64,000 nt of DNA from Gammaproteobacteria bacterium. Its GTDB lineage: Bacteria > Pseudomonadota > Gammaproteobacteria > Nevskiales > Nevskiaceae. The stretch is from positions 62,001 to 126,000 of the forward strand of contig JAPLSB010000023.1 of the NCBI GenBank assembly GCA_026398875.1, read 5' to 3'. Positions 8,534 to 17,375 of this stretch are shown here, in pieces; the stretch's first letter is position 1; each line of letters opens with the position of its first letter. The translations under genes and the position numbers were made by a program. Below the pieces are notes generated by a model. The model made no database searches. It saw only the letters and a list, made by a program, of their open reading frames with translations, and had not been told where the DNA came from.

Positions 8534-10366
8534 TCAGGCCGCCTGGGCCAGCGGCGGCGCTGCGCTGACGGCGGCGTCGCGCGACATCTCGCCTGCGCGC
8601 AGGAAGCGCCCGTAGCCGCGCTGGCTGCCGAAGTCGGCCGCGAAGCCGCCCGGCCGGTAGGCCACCCGGCCGTTGATGATCGTGGCGCTGACCGCCCGAT
8701 CGTTGCGGTTGACCATGCGCATCACGCCGCCGAACTCCGGCATCGCCGCTTCGGCATAGGCGGCGGTCGATTCGTCCAGACCTTCCGGGTTGATGATCAC
8801 GATGTCGGCGCGATCGCCAAGGCGCAGATGGCCGGCATCGATACCGAACCAGTCGCCAAGCTCGCCGGTCAGCCGCCAGACCGCCTGCTCGATCGACATG
8901 AAGCTGCGGCCTTCGCGGATCGCGTCGTTGACCAGCTTCAGCATCCGGATCGGGAAGTTGTAGAAGGCCATGTTGCGGATGTGCGCGCCGGCATCGGAGA
9001 ACGACAGGATCGCCCCCTTGTCCTGGACGATCGCTTCGAGCCGGTGCTTGCGGTAGTTGCCGATGGTGGTCTTCCAGCGCAGCTGCTTGCCGTGCGCGAC
9101 GACCAGATCGAGGAAGGCATCGACCGGGTGAATGCCGCGGGCATCGGCGACCGCGCCGAAGCTCTTGCCGACCACCGAAGCGTCCGGGCAGCCGACGATC
9201 TCGGCATCGTGGAAGTCGCGATGCCAGACGCGCGGCGCCAGCTTCGATTCGTAGTTCTTGCGGAACCAGCGGCGGTACTTTTCGTCCTTCAGCAGTTCAT
9301 TGCGCTCGACCTCATTGGCCAGATGCAGCGCGGCCTCGCCGGCACCGAACTCCTCGAAGATCACCAGATCGATGCCATCGGCATGAACCTCGAACGGGCA
9401 GGGCAGCGCCTGCCAGCGGAAATTGGCGCCGAGGAAGCGGTTGCAGACGTGCGCCAGCTTGCCGACCACCCGATGCAGCAGGCCGTTGGACTTCACATCC
9501 ATCAAGGTGATCAGCGTGGTCTTCAGCGGCTTCCGGAACCAGCCGAACGAGGCGAACAGGAAGGCGAACATGTTGATCTTGGTGACGATGTCCGGCGCGC
9601 CCTGGTGGATGCGCTCGCGCCGGCGCAGCACGCGGTTCAGGCGCGCGTACTCCTTCCACTTCGCGTAGGTCGTCGGCAGTGATTTCGAGCGCTCGCGGTC
9701 GCCATCGAGCTTGTCCCACTTGGTGGTCATCGTCGACAGCCCGAGCAGGCCGACATCGAGCCCCTCCTCAAGCACCGCTTCCATGCGCTGCATCTCGGTT
9801 TCGGTCGGCTGCACGCCGGCGTCCACGGCGCGCGACAGGCCCATCACCGAGACGCGCAGGTCCGAATGACCAAGGAAGGCCGTGACGTTCGGCCCGAGCG
9901 GCATCCGCTCCAGTGCCTCGACATAGCCGCGTGGCGTGTTCCAGGTCTTGGTCCGGCTGAGCAGCGGCAGTACTTCCTCGCGCGGAATCGACTCGACCCG
10001 GGTGAACAGGTCGGAACAGTCCTCGGCCGGCGAACAGATCATGCCGATCGAGCACGAACCGAAGGTCACCGTGGTGACGCCGTGACGCACGCTTTCCTTC
10101 AGGCCCGGCGCGGCCAGCAGTTCGGCGTCGTAGTGCGTGTGGGTGTCGAGGAAGCCGGGCATCACCCACTGGCCGCTGGCGTCGATCACTTCGCTGCAGC
10201 CGCGTTCGTCGAGTGGCGCTTCGCTGATCGCGACGACACAGCCGGCCCGGACGCCGATATGGCGAATCGCGGAAGCGCCACCGCTGCCATCGAAATGGCG
10301 ACCGTTGCGAATGATCAGGTCGTACGGGGCCTGCGGGGTGGCCTGGGTCGGGGCGTCTGCGCGCAT
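8534..10366 (-). CDS. Amidohydrolase, N-acyl-D-amino-acid deacylase type
   Basis: A 610-residue metal-dependent amidohydrolase of the D-aminoacylase (amidohydrolase 3) family. Seen are the beta-sandwich start (YDLIIRNGRHFDGSGG), the metal motif GFLDTHTHYDAE (about residue 75-86), GHSDLR, the late FSDAGAHIRNMAF motif and the closing beta-sandwich with ADIVIINPE and INGRVAYRPGGF. It would cleave an N-acyl or cyclic amide bond. It is longer than classical D-aminoacylases (about 480-500 residues) and matches the longer uncharacterised branch. The ATG at 10366 has a good GAGGAG site. The downstream TetR gene shares the transcript. Confidence 0.88.
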   Translation of the reverse strand: MRADAPTQATPQAPYDLIIRNGRHFDGSGGASAIRHIGVRAGCVVAISEAPLDERGCSEVIDASGQWVMPGFLDTHTHYDAELLAAPGLKESVRHGVTTVTFGSCSIGMICSPAEDCSDLFTRVESIPREEVLPLLSRTKTWNTPRGYVEALERMPLGPNVTAFLGHSDLRVSVMGLSRAVDAGVQPTETEMQRMEAVLEEGLDVGLLGLSTMTTKWDKLDGDRERSKSLPTTYAKWKEYARLNRVLRRRERIHQGAPDIVTKINMFAFLFASFGWFRKPLKTTLITLMDVKSNGLLHRVVGKLAHVCNRFLGANFRWQALPCPFEVHADGIDLVIFEEFGAGEAALHLANEVERNELLKDEKYRRWFRKNYESKLAPRVWHRDFHDAEIVGCPDASVVGKSFGAVADARGIHPVDAFLDLVVAHGKQLRWKTTIGNYRKHRLEAIVQDKGAILSFSDAGAHIRNMAFYNFPIRMLKLVNDAIREGRSFMSIEQAVWRLTGELGDWFGIDAGHLRLGDRADIVIINPEGLDESTAAYAEAAMPEFGGVMRMVNRNDRAVSATIINGRVAYRPGGFAADFGSQRGYGRFLRAGEMSRDAAVSAAPPLAQAA

Positions 10367-10442
10367 CGGTGTCTCCTCGGTCGGGTGCTGCGATGGGCGT
10401 GACGCTACAAAAGAAAGAAAGTGAATGCAATCTAAATGTGCC

Positions 10443-10464
10443 GAACGATGCGTAGCAAAACGCG
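10443..10464. promoter_or_regulatory. 22-base motif shared with the DoxX upstream region
   Basis: A 22-base stretch that begins GAACGATGCGTAGCAAAAC matches 13361-13382 (GAACGATCCGTAGCAAAGC) with 3 mismatches. Both lie about 90-120 bases upstream of a start codon (YHS protein at 10582, DoxX protein at 13473). It may be a shared regulatory element or a fragment of a dispersed repeat. The surrounding stretch 10405-10440 is A-rich and is the most promoter-like part of the 215-base divergent region. Confidence 0.3.
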
Positions 10465-10581
10465 GACGTCTGCCGCTGGCTTGCGCTGACGCGTCCGCGC
10501 ACTGTGCGGACATCGGCTGGCATGCAGCGGTTCGGCATCACGGAGCGAACGCAGCGCCCGGCCATTTCAAGGAGATTTCCG

Positions 10582-11064
10582 ATGAATCGAATCCGGTCTG
10601 GTGCCCTGGTGTTGCTGTTCGGCCTCGCAGCCGCCGCTCCGCTGAACGCGGCGCCGGCAGTCAACACGTTCGGCGAGGGGGGCGGCTTCTTCAGCGACCC
10701 GAAGCGCAGCGACGTCGCGATCCGCGGCTATGACCCGGTGGCCTACTTCGTCGATGGCCGACCGGTGAAGGGTAGCCCGCAGCACGTGTTCGTCTGGCAA
10801 GGCGCGAAGTGGCAGTTCGCCAGTCAGGCGCACCTCGATACGTTCAAGGCCGATCCGCCGAAGTACGCGCCGCAGTACGGCGGCTACTGCGCCTACGGCG
10901 TTGCCGAAGGGCATCTGGTGAAGATCGAGCCGGACCAGTGGGCCGTGATCGACGGCAAGCTGTACCTGAACTACGACGCTTCGGTTTCGAAGACCTGGCG
11001 GAAGGATCCGGCCGGCTACATCCGCAAGGCCGATGCCGGCTTCGATGCGCTGCTCAAGCAGTGA
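10582..11064 (+). CDS. Secreted YHS-domain protein
   Basis: 160 residues with a Sec signal peptide (GALVLLFGLAAAAPLNAAPA, cleavage near residue 24). The mature part has the YHS-type pattern: AIRGYDPVAYF, the F-V-W-Q-G-A-KWQFAS strand pair, then PPKYAPQYGGYCAYGV with the Tyr/Cys cluster. YHS domains are linked to metal or copper handling, and this periplasmic class is common and uncharacterised. The start is fixed by AAGGAG 7 bases upstream of the ATG. It is monocistronic and divergent from the amidohydrolase operon. Confidence 0.85.
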   Translation: MNRIRSGALVLLFGLAAAAPLNAAPAVNTFGEGGGFFSDPKRSDVAIRGYDPVAYFVDGRPVKGSPQHVFVWQGAKWQFASQAHLDTFKADPPKYAPQYGGYCAYGVAEGHLVKIEPDQWAVIDGKLYLNYDASVSKTWRKDPAGYIRKADAGFDALLKQ

Positions 11065-11247
11065 TTGGCGCGCAACGTTGGGCGGGATCAGTGCAAAAGC
11101 CTCGGGGCGAGTCGCGGTGCGCAAGCGGTTGCGGGCGGCTGCCGAACGGTCGCGGGGTAGAATCCCGCCATTGCGCCGCCCCGAGCCTCGATCCGCGTCG
11201 GGCCGGCATGTCCGGCGCCGTGCGCGTCCGAGTGGAGCTGTGACTTG

Positions 11248-11721
11248 ATGCGTGGCCGCTTTCTGGGAGCCCTGTACCGTTTGATGGACAGCCCGCTGGG
11301 TGCTGTTCTCGGTGCACTGGTGTATGGCCTGTGGGCATTCCACATCAACCGCACGGCCGGTCTTTCGCAGGCGCTGCTGATCGGCGCTGCCCACTGGATG
11401 ATGAGCGTCGTGATCACCCTGAGCTGCGTCCACCTGATGCGTACGCTGTTCTGGCTGCCCGAGCGCCCCAAGCACGGTGCGCTGCTCGCCATCGCCGGCA
11501 GCCTGCTGGCCACGTACACCTTGCTGGTCGGCGTTCATCTGTGGATCGGCACACCGAACATCCTGCTGACCTTGGCGCCCGGCTTGCTGCCGACGATCGG
11601 CTTCGCCACGGTGTACTCGGGATTGCTGCTGCGCGAGTCCGCCGATCCGGATTCGCTGGCCAGCCGCCGTCGGGCCGCCGCCGTTGCCGCTGCTGCCGGA
11701 GAACCGCATGCACGCCCGTGA
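11248..11721 (+). CDS. Small multi-pass membrane protein, unknown function
   Basis: 157 residues with about four hydrophobic segments (around 14-34, 39-63, 73-98 and 104-128), then a basic/Ala-rich cytoplasmic tail. The ATG at 11248 is preceded by GGAG. It is the first gene of a compact three-gene operon: it overlaps the DinB-like gene by 14 bases, which in turn overlaps the ATP-grasp gene by 4. I recognise no family. Confidence 0.72.
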   Translation: MRGRFLGALYRLMDSPLGAVLGALVYGLWAFHINRTAGLSQALLIGAAHWMMSVVITLSCVHLMRTLFWLPERPKHGALLAIAGSLLATYTLLVGVHLWIGTPNILLTLAPGLLPTIGFATVYSGLLLRESADPDSLASRRRAAAVAAAAGEPHARP

Positions 11722-12226
11722 TCCGCTGGGGCTTGCGGTGGCCTACGCGATCGACATCCTGCGTCAGGGAGCAGGCATCGCCGAAGTGGTGGACCGCGCC
11801 GGCCTGCCGTTCGCAGACCAGATCGGCCCGCATCTGCGCCACGTGGTTGAGCATTACGAGGCGCTGCTGAGCGGTATCGATCAAGGCGTGATCGATTACG
11901 ACAACCGCAGCCGCGATCGCCAGATCGAACGCGACGCAGTGCTGGCCCGTGCCCGTTTCGACGCGCTGGCCGAAGCGCTGGCTCGCCGTCTCGAACGGCC
12001 CTGGCCCGAGGAAATCGCCGTCGCCTTCGATGGCGGTATTGCCGGCGACAAGCGCTTCGTCAGCGGTTCGACGCCGCTGCGCGAACTGCTGTTCGTCGCC
12101 GCGCATGCCGTGCACCACTACGCGCTGCTGCGCCTGGCGCTGGCCCCGCGTGGCCTGATTCTTCCGGAGTCGATCGGCAAGGCCGCCGCGACGCTCCGCT
12201 ACGAGCGCGAACGCCAGGCCGAATGA
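11708..12226 (+). CDS. DinB-like four-helix protein
   Basis: 172 residues, all helical. The pattern resembles the DinB/YfiT metal-binding superfamily: a His in the first long helix region (HLRHVVEHYEALL, about residues 38-50), and a C-terminal helix with FVAAHAVHHYALLRL (about 134-148) where a DinB fold would place its other two metal-ligand His. Members bind a divalent metal and often act as thiol-dependent transferases; the substrate here is unknown. It starts inside the 3' end of the preceding membrane-protein gene (GGAG 7 bases upstream) and ends with an ATGA overlap into the ATP-grasp gene. Confidence 0.72.
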   Translation: MHARDPLGLAVAYAIDILRQGAGIAEVVDRAGLPFADQIGPHLRHVVEHYEALLSGIDQGVIDYDNRSRDRQIERDAVLARARFDALAEALARRLERPWPEEIAVAFDGGIAGDKRFVSGSTPLRELLFVAAHAVHHYALLRLALAPRGLILPESIGKAAATLRYERERQAE

Positions 12227-13341
12227 GCGGACGCACGCCGCCCGCTGCTGCCGGGCCATCGCAGCAGCCGCGTTTTCAGGTCACCCGCCGCCAGCAGCTG
12301 GAAATTCGCTTGTCGCGGCTGCTGCGCTGGGAATTCTGGCCGTCGTGGGCGTTCTATCCGCCGATCGTCATCTACATCTTCGCGCGCTCGGCTCGCGCCC
12401 GGCCGTTCATGGCGGTGACCGCCGCCAATCCCTGTCTGCAGGCCAGTGGCATCGTCGGCGAGACCAAGCACGACGCGCTGGACCCGTTGCAAGCGAATGC
12501 GCCCGAGTACGCAGCCGAGTTCACGCTGCTGCCGGCGGCTTGGCCGTTAGCGCAGCGAATCGAAGCGCTGCACGCATTCATTGCCGCAGGCCCCGGTTAT
12601 CCCGTGGTGCTGAAGCCCGACATCGGCCAGCGCGGTCGCGGCGTCGCGGTGATCCGCAACGACGCGCAGGCCACCGACTACCTGGCCGGCGCCGAAGACG
12701 ATGTCATCGCCCAGCGCCATGTCGCCGGCAGCGAGTACGGCGTGTTCGTCTACCGGGACCCCGCCACGGCGCGCGTCGAGATCCTGTCGATCGTCAACAA
12801 GTGCTTCCCGAGCGTGACCGGCAATGGCCGCCATACGCTCGGCGAACTGATCCTGGCGGATGCGCGCGCGCGGCTGATCGCACCCGGCCTGTTCCAGCGC
12901 TGGGCCCGGCAGCTCGACGCGATCCCGGCGGCGGGGGAGGTTCTGCCGCTGGTGGAGATCGGCGCTCACTGTCGCGGTTCGCTGTTCCTCGACGGCAACC
13001 ATCTGCGCAGCGAGCCGCTGCGGCTGGCAATGACGGCGATCCTCGACGCCGTGCCCGGCTACCACTTCGGGCGACTGGATCTGCGCTGTCCGGATGAAGC
13101 GCATCTGCTTGCCGGACGCGGCCTGAAGGTGCTCGAAATGAACGGCGTCACCGCCGAATCGGCGCACATCTACCATCCGGGCACGCCGTTGATCGATGGC
13201 TGGCGCGCGATGATCCGGCAATGGCGCATCGCCATCGAGATCGGCGAAGCCAATGCCGCTGCCGGTGCGCGCACGATCGGTTTCATCGCGCTGCTGAAGC
13301 TCTGGCGGGCTGATCTGGCGCGCGGCAAGCGCTGGTTCTGA
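12223..13341 (+). CDS. ATP-grasp domain protein
   Basis: 372 residues. It has an N-terminal hydrophobic patch (FWPSWAFYPPIVIYIFA, about 38-54), then an ATP-grasp fold: VVLKPDIGQRGRGVAVI is the nucleotide-binding Lys/Gly loop (about 127-143), ISIVNK sits in the central strand, and LEMNGVTAES near residue 305 carries the Mg-binding Glu/Asn. ATP-grasp enzymes join a carboxylate to an amine or thiol through an acyl phosphate; the substrate here is unknown. Coupling to a DinB-like protein and a small membrane protein suggests one pathway. The start is the ATGA overlap at 12223. Confidence 0.82.
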   Translation: MSGRTPPAAAGPSQQPRFQVTRRQQLEIRLSRLLRWEFWPSWAFYPPIVIYIFARSARARPFMAVTAANPCLQASGIVGETKHDALDPLQANAPEYAAEFTLLPAAWPLAQRIEALHAFIAAGPGYPVVLKPDIGQRGRGVAVIRNDAQATDYLAGAEDDVIAQRHVAGSEYGVFVYRDPATARVEILSIVNKCFPSVTGNGRHTLGELILADARARLIAPGLFQRWARQLDAIPAAGEVLPLVEIGAHCRGSLFLDGNHLRSEPLRLAMTAILDAVPGYHFGRLDLRCPDEAHLLAGRGLKVLEMNGVTAESAHIYHPGTPLIDGWRAMIRQWRIAIEIGEANAAAGARTIGFIALLKLWRADLARGKRWF

Positions 13342-13360
13342 ACGCGCCGCCGCAGCGCAT

Positions 13361-13382
13361 GAACGATCCGTAGCAAAGCCCG
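13361..13382. promoter_or_regulatory. Second copy of the 22-base shared motif
   Basis: GAACGATCCGTAGCAAAGC is the near-copy of 10443-10464 and lies 90 bases upstream of the DoxX gene in a 131-base intergenic region. It is recorded as a possible common operator or repeat remnant. Confidence 0.3.
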
Positions 13383-13472
13383 AACGCGCGCCACTGTCCA
13401 CGCGCGCAGGCAGCGCTCAAGCTGCAAGCCTCGTCGGATCATTCGATCCGCCTCCGGCACAGGGCTACCGAC

Positions 13473-13946
13473 ATGAACTTCCTCAAGCGCCACGGGCTGA
13501 AGATGCCCGTGCTGTTCATCTGTTTCGTCTTCATCCAGTCGCTGTTCTTCAAGTTCACGCGACACCCGGAAACCATCAACATCTTCGAAGCCAAACTCGA
13601 ACCTTGGGCGGCGGGTCTGGGCTTTCCCGGCCTGTTCGTGCCGGGCGGCATCTTCAGTGCGCGGGTGATCGGCAGTGCCGAGCTGGTGGCCGCCGCGCTG
13701 CTGCTGTTCGGCACCTTCGTTCCCGGACGTCTCGTGGTTCAGGGGCTTGGCGCCTTGTTGTCGCTGGCAGTGATCAGCGGCGCGATCTTCTTCCACCTGT
13801 TCACGCCGCTGGGCATCGAAGTCATCAATGCCGACGGCAGCCCCGATGGTGGCCAGCTGTTCACGATGGCCTGTCTGGTCTGGTTGTCGTCGGCTGCGCT
13901 GATCGTTGCGCGCCGTGATGAGCTGAAGGCGCTGATCGGGCACTGA
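13473..13946 (+). CDS. DoxX-like membrane protein
   Basis: 157 residues with four hydrophobic helices (about 11-27, 62-83, 88-110 and 129-147). The pattern matches the DoxX/DoxD-like group: a short first helix with FKFTRHPETI after it, GSAELVAAALLLFG in helix 2, and polar loops at the membrane face. The role is unknown; some DoxX-like proteins are linked to quinone or thiol redox. It is monocistronic. Confidence 0.72.
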   Translation: MNFLKRHGLKMPVLFICFVFIQSLFFKFTRHPETINIFEAKLEPWAAGLGFPGLFVPGGIFSARVIGSAELVAAALLLFGTFVPGRLVVQGLGALLSLAVISGAIFFHLFTPLGIEVINADGSPDGGQLFTMACLVWLSSAALIVARRDELKALIGH

Positions 13947-14290
13947 TCGCCGCAATATCCGGGGTGCACGCCGACAGCGGCGGCTGTGGCTGGCCGCTTG
14001 GCCTTGAAATCGCTATCGAGTCGCCATCGATTTGTGAACCAGTTCACGGTTAAACGCGGAAAGCGGGTCGGTCCTCCGCCTTTGGGAGTGATCCTCTAAC
14101 GCAATGTGATCTCGGTATCAGTACGCTCACCGCGGGCATTTTGTTGACTCCCGCGACCACTGTTCAGCATGGCCAGCAACGGCCGGTGGCGTGAGTCGTC
14201 CGACAGACGCTGAACAGATGGCTGCCGCAAGAGCAGCCGCTGAACGATCACGACGGGCGCGCATGCCCGCACAGGGGACGGGTATCGGGG
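13947..14290. promoter_or_regulatory. 344-base gap before the kinase gene with several dyads
   Basis: No ORF is supported here. The region holds a clear dyad GTGAACCAGTTCAC at 14034-14047 and three copies of the heptamer GCTGAAC/GTTCAGC (about 14162, 14211 and 14238), two of them in inverted orientation. Since the downstream gene carries an OmpR-type DNA-binding domain, these are plausible autoregulatory sites; that link is inference. There is no T-rich terminator after the DoxX gene. Confidence 0.4.
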
Positions 14291-16843
14291 ATGTTTGGAA
14301 AACGGCCTACTGCTGACGGCGATGACCACGCGGGCGTCCGCTGGCAGTTCGGTGATTACGAACTGAACGAAAAGCGGCTTGAGCTGCGCCGGCTTGGCGA
14401 GCTGGTGAAGCTCGAAAGCAAGCCGCTGAACCTGCTGATGGTTTTCCTCCGCAACCCCGGGGAACTGATCACCAAGGATGAGCTGGTCAGCGCGCTGTGG
14501 CCGAACGGCATCGCCAACGACGGCATGCTCAGCAACTGCGTGGCCAAGCTGCGTCGCGAACTGCGCGACGATGACGGCACGCTGATCAAGACGGTTTTCC
14601 GCTACGGCTACCGCTTCGATGCCGAGCCACGCCGTATCCACGACGAAATCCCCGCCGTCGCGCCGCCGAAGCTCAGCTTCAGCGCGGGCGACACGCCGCC
14701 GATGCGGCCGAACTGGCGGCTGGTGCGGCGCTTGGGCCTGTCCGGTGACAGCTGGCTGGCCGAGCATGTCAAAAGCCGCGCGCGACGGGTATTCAAGTTC
14801 AGCAACGACGCCGCCGGCTTCTCCGCGCTGAAGCGCGAAGTCACCGTCTACCGTCTTTTGCGCGAAAGCCTTGGCGAGAAGGTCTGCTACGTCGACCTGC
14901 TGGACTGGAACTTCGATGAAGCCCCGTGGTTCACCGAAGCCGAGTACTGCCCGGCCGGCAGCCTGCAGGAATGGTTCACTTCCCAGGGCGGCATCGACAA
15001 AGTTCCGCTGGAAACCCGCCTCGACCTGATCGCCCAGATCGCCGATGCATTGGCCGCCGTGCACGCGGTCGGCGTGTTGCACAAGGACCTGAAGCCCGCC
15101 AATGTCTTCGTGGTGATCGACGACGATGGCCGGCCCACCATTCGCCTCGCGGACTTCGGCGCCTCCAGCCTGCATGACAGCGATTTCCTGCGCCGGCTGG
15201 AAATCACCCGGGCCGGCTTCACCCAGATGCTTGATACCGGCAGCGGTGGCAATACTGCCGGAACGCTGCTTTACCTCGCTCCCGAAGTCGCCGCTGGTCA
15301 GCCGGCCACCGTGAAAGCGGACATCTACGCGCTCGGCCTGATGCTGTACCAGTTCGTCACCGGCGCGCTTGGCCGCCAGCTGTCGACTGGGTGGGAATCG
15401 GAAATCGACGACGAACTGCTGCGAGAGGACATCGCCGCAGCGACCGAAGGCAATCCGGAGCGGCGGCTGGCCGACGCCGCCGAACTTGCACGGCGACTAC
15501 GCATGCTTGAGCAGCGTCGAATGACGCTCATTGCCGAGCGTCTTGCTCACGAAACGGCGGAAAAGGCTGCTCTACAGCTGGAGCGGATCAAGGCGCGTCG
15601 TATCGGCCTGTTGACCGCATTCGCGGCCTCGGTGATCGGCTTTGTCGTCAGCGCGTGGCTATACATCGATGCGCGAAAGGCCCGAGAGGTCGCTGAACTT
15701 CAGGCGCGCCGCGCGGAAAGCGAACAGCAGCGAGCCGAACGGGTGGCCGGCTTTCTGGGCAAGGACATGTTCCGTGCGGTCAGCACGGACGAACACCCGG
15801 TCAAGGATCTGACCGTGAAGCAACTGCTGGACGCCGCCGCTGCTGCAGTGCCGGACCGCTTCGCCGACGACCGACTGATTGCCGCGATGGTGCAGGAAGC
15901 GCTCGGCAACGCGTATTCGGCGCTTGCCTACGACACCGACGCCGGCAACCGGATGGAGGATGCGCTGGCATCGCTGGTGAGTGCGGGGCGTTCGGACAGT
16001 CGCGATGCACTGCGGATCGTCACTGAACTGGTCGCATTGAAGTATCCGGTCGGGCAGCTTCCGGCCAAGATTGCCGACTACCAGCGCCATTACGAAGTCG
16101 CATCGCGACGGTACGGCGCTGATGATCCAGATGTATTCAAGCTGGGACGTGCGCTGGTAGGCGGACACATCCAGCTCGGACAGTTCGAAGCCGGCGCAGC
16201 CGAGCTATCGGCGATGCTGGCCATCGCCGATGCCAGCCGGAACGAGGTGATCACTGCCCAGCGGCTGTCGATGCAAGGCAGTCTGGGCTACGTGCTGATC
16301 GAATTGGGCCATCATCGCGAGGCCGCGGCCGTGCTCGACAAGTTACTTGTCGATCAGATTGCGGCGCGCGGAAAAGATCACCGAGATGTCGGTCTGAGCA
16401 AGGTTCGACTTGCAAGAGTCCACTACGAGACCGGCCGTCTGGATTCTGCCGAACGTCTCATTGATGAGGCCGATCGAATCGCTGCGCAGTGGGATCCACC
16501 GCATGCGGCGCTGCCGTTGAACGTTAGGCTGTATCGCGCCTGGCTGCGCTATCACCAGCGGCGTTATACGGAGGCTGTCGACATCCTGCTGCGGATCAAA
16601 GCTGATGTTGCCGCGGACGATGCAGCGGCATTCAGCCAGAGCTTTACCGAGGATCGGCCTCTGGGGCTCGCTTATCTTGCGCTCGGCTGGCATACGAAAG
16701 CAGCGGCAACGCTGGCCGAAGGGTATCGCTCTGCAAGGCAGTCGCTAGGCGATCGGCATCCGTGGACGCTGCAACTCGGCCGCGATGCTGGACTTGCCGC
16801 AACTCGGCCCGCCTCTGTGAGTACAACAGCATCCACCCACTGA
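14291..16843 (+). CDS. Winged-helix / Ser-Thr protein kinase / TPR fusion
   Basis: 850 residues in four parts. (1) An OmpR/CadC-type winged helix (about 18-112) with the ITKDELVSALWPNG and RRELRDDDGTLIKTVFRYGYRF signatures. (2) A Hanks-type kinase (about 142-405) with Lys169 (VFKF), Glu183, the catalytic loop HKDLKPAN (264-271), DFG (288-290) and the APE motif (330-332); the Gly-loop is degenerate (GLSGDSW). (3) A TM helix at about 438-458. (4) A C-terminal TPR-like region (about 520-840), presumably outside the cytoplasm. A DNA-binding domain on the same chain as a membrane-bound kinase suggests a one-component signal-to-promoter device. It is followed after 26 bases by the 166-residue gene and tyrosinase, its likely targets. 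Confidence 0.9.
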   Translation: MFGKRPTADGDDHAGVRWQFGDYELNEKRLELRRLGELVKLESKPLNLLMVFLRNPGELITKDELVSALWPNGIANDGMLSNCVAKLRRELRDDDGTLIKTVFRYGYRFDAEPRRIHDEIPAVAPPKLSFSAGDTPPMRPNWRLVRRLGLSGDSWLAEHVKSRARRVFKFSNDAAGFSALKREVTVYRLLRESLGEKVCYVDLLDWNFDEAPWFTEAEYCPAGSLQEWFTSQGGIDKVPLETRLDLIAQIADALAAVHAVGVLHKDLKPANVFVVIDDDGRPTIRLADFGASSLHDSDFLRRLEITRAGFTQMLDTGSGGNTAGTLLYLAPEVAAGQPATVKADIYALGLMLYQFVTGALGRQLSTGWESEIDDELLREDIAAATEGNPERRLADAAELARRLRMLEQRRMTLIAERLAHETAEKAALQLERIKARRIGLLTAFAASVIGFVVSAWLYIDARKAREVAELQARRAESEQQRAERVAGFLGKDMFRAVSTDEHPVKDLTVKQLLDAAAAAVPDRFADDRLIAAMVQEALGNAYSALAYDTDAGNRMEDALASLVSAGRSDSRDALRIVTELVALKYPVGQLPAKIADYQRHYEVASRRYGADDPDVFKLGRALVGGHIQLGQFEAGAAELSAMLAIADASRNEVITAQRLSMQGSLGYVLIELGHHREAAAVLDKLLVDQIAARGKDHRDVGLSKVRLARVHYETGRLDSAERLIDEADRIAAQWDPPHAALPLNVRLYRAWLRYHQRRYTEAVDILLRIKADVAADDAAAFSQSFTEDRPLGLAYLALGWHTKAAATLAEGYRSARQSLGDRHPWTLQLGRDAGLAATRPASVSTTASTH

Positions 16844-16869
16844 TTTTCCCCACTGACGAGGTTCACAAG

Positions 16870-17370
16870 ATGACCGCTGCCACGATGAAGCAACTCAATG
16901 ATCTCTTCATTCATGTGACTCGCCCCGGGGCGCCGAGCAATAATGTTTCCGTATTTCTCAAAGCTCCAGCGACGTACATCAGCAACAACAATTTGTCCGG
17001 CATTACACTGTCAGCGCGTCAATTGCAGCATTTGACCAATGGCGCAGCCATTGCGAATGAATTGCAGCGGGTCATGAAGATCGGCGATACCAAACGCCCG
17101 TGGCTACCCGGTGCAGTCGCCGTTACGGCCGCTTGTAGGCCCGCGTATAGCGGTCGGGTGTTCACCTCCGCTTATCCAGGGGTCGAGGTTGACGTCATGC
17201 CTGGAGACCCGCTGGCTGCGATGCTATGGGGCTGGGATGATTATTCAGATAGTGAGCAAGGCTATATCCGACTATTGATCAAGGCGGCGGAAACACAGCA
17301 AGCAATTCCTCCAGACATCCGAGAGGTCTGCAAAGAGCTCTCCGTGATTCTCGCTGCGCCACCGGCATAA
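16870..17370 (+). CDS. Unknown protein upstream of tyrosinase
   Basis: 166 residues with no signal peptide or membrane helix, moderately acidic, with an Asn-rich early segment (YISNNNLSG) and the acidic aromatic stretch LWGWDDYSDSEQGY at about 118-131. I recognise no family. GAGG precedes the ATG at 16870. It lies 26 bases after the kinase stop and 5 bases before tyrosinase, so it belongs to their operon. Streptomyces tyrosinases need a small copper-loading partner (MelC1) encoded just upstream. This protein has the right position but lacks the signal peptide and His content expected of that family, so the analogy is weak. It is less GC-rich than the neighbours. Confidence 0.7.
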   Translation: MTAATMKQLNDLFIHVTRPGAPSNNVSVFLKAPATYISNNNLSGITLSARQLQHLTNGAAIANELQRVMKIGDTKRPWLPGAVAVTAACRPAYSGRVFTSAYPGVEVDVMPGDPLAAMLWGWDDYSDSEQGYIRLLIKAAETQQAIPPDIREVCKELSVILAAPPA

Positions 17371-17375
17371 AAAAG

